NCBI RefSeq assembly: GCF_014207965.1
Contig: NZ_JACHLM010000003.1
Span: 613,621-677,620 of the forward strand
Direction: 5' to 3'
Origin: Brevundimonas bullata
Lineage (GTDB): Bacteria > Pseudomonadota > Alphaproteobacteria > Caulobacterales > Caulobacteraceae
DNA length: 64,000 bases
Positions 63,750-64,000 of this stretch are shown here, piece by piece. The notes under the pieces are model-generated. The model was given only the letters and a program-made list of their open reading frames with translations, was not told the origin of the DNA and did not search any database. Position 1 is the stretch's first letter. Every line of letters starts with the position of its first letter. The position numbers and the translations under genes were made by a program.

Positions 63750-63867
63750 GACCCCGCGGCGACCTACTCTCCCGCGCCTTGAGACGAAGTACCATTGGCT
63801 CTGGAGGGCTTAACGACCGAGTTCGGAATGGGATCGGGTGTGGAACCTCCGACATAGCCACGGGGTC
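63750..63867 (-). rRNA. 5S ribosomal RNA
   Basis: About 118 bases. The terminal stem is GACCCCGTGGC with its partner GCCGCGGGGTC; internal conserved blocks are CACCCGATCCCATTCCGAAC and GGGAGAGTAGGTCGCCG. Flanking bases extend the stem (CTGGT with ACCAG), as in rRNA processing sites. Ends are estimated to within a few bases. Confidence 0.95.
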
Positions 63868-63947
63868 AACCAGACACATAAAAAAGAGAAGACATCGTCG
63901 CGTTTTGTATATCGGCAAGTAAAACCGAATGAGTTTTGCTGAGAAAC

Positions 63948-64000
63948 GATCAAGCCGATCGGATTATTAGTACCAGTAAGCTTCACACGTCACCGCGCTT
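63948..64000 (-). rRNA. 23S ribosomal RNA, 3' end only
   Basis: The last 53 bases on the minus strand match the 3' end of 23S rRNA (AAGCTTACTGGTACTAATAA then CCGATCGGCTTGATC). The rest of the gene lies beyond the right edge. The spacer to 5S is about 80 bases. Confidence 0.92.

Noticed and set aside
63736..63918. Small open frame on the minus strand across the 5S region
   Set aside because: It lies over a recognisable 5S rRNA gene and its processing stem.

Overview
The window is GC-rich, densely packed alphaproteobacterial chromosome. The gene set and order point to Caulobacterales, most likely Brevundimonas or a close relative. The evidence is a Caulobacter-type cpa/Tad pilus locus, the trpF-trpB-trpA-accD-folC order, an AddAB pair, an AmgK/MurU recycling pair, large TonB receptors, and an rRNA operon followed by an initiator tRNA. 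The genus is an inference from gene content, not a measured placement.

Layout. 1-11080 is a Tad/Flp pilus locus: on the minus strand pilA, cpaA, cpaB, cpaC, cpaD, cpaE, cpaF, tadB and tadC (tadC runs off the left edge); divergently on the plus strand a stand-alone secretin-N-domain protein and two TadE-like pseudopilins. 11077-20343 is housekeeping and small accessory genes: pabB, a tyrosine phosphatase, a winged-helix regulator with a membrane partner, a methyltransferase, amn, an SRPBCC protein, two hydrolases. 20474-30091 is a plus-strand run: acyltransferase, tsaE, amgK, murU, addB, addA. 30220-36130 holds trxA facing the folC/accD/trpA/(secreted protein)/trpB/trpF operon. 36298-43065 carries rsuA, an rsmC-like gene, recQ, an S41-like protein, a hydrolase and a small secreted protein. 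43143-51207 has a dicarboxylate symporter, two broken genes joined head to head (kdpE tail, leuD tail), and two TonB-dependent receptors.

51681-61113 is a complete-looking aromatic catabolic cluster: a Rieske oxygenase (large and small subunits, ferredoxin, divergent reductase) resembling salicylate 5-hydroxylase, then gentisate 1,2-dioxygenase, fumarylpyruvate hydrolase, an aromatic-acid MFS importer, a glutathione-dependent isomerase, an outer-membrane channel and an IclR regulator. Together they would import an aromatic acid, hydroxylate it to gentisate and open it to fumarate and pyruvate. A palindrome between the divergent transcription units is a strong candidate IclR site.

61267-64000 holds wecB followed by a degraded nfrB/nfrA remnant (N4-receptor-type exopolysaccharide secretion), then the 3' end of an rRNA operon on the minus strand (23S tail, 5S, tRNA-fMet, terminator). 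No phage, CRISPR array or transposase is visible. Small inverted-repeat elements recur between genes. The most notable observations are two gene-loss scars (kdpE/leuD and nfrB/nfrA), a secreted-protein gene inserted between trpB and trpA, a Glu at the TrpA catalytic Asp position, and several perfect palindromes in divergent promoter regions. I did not find a clear-cut new defence or mobile system.
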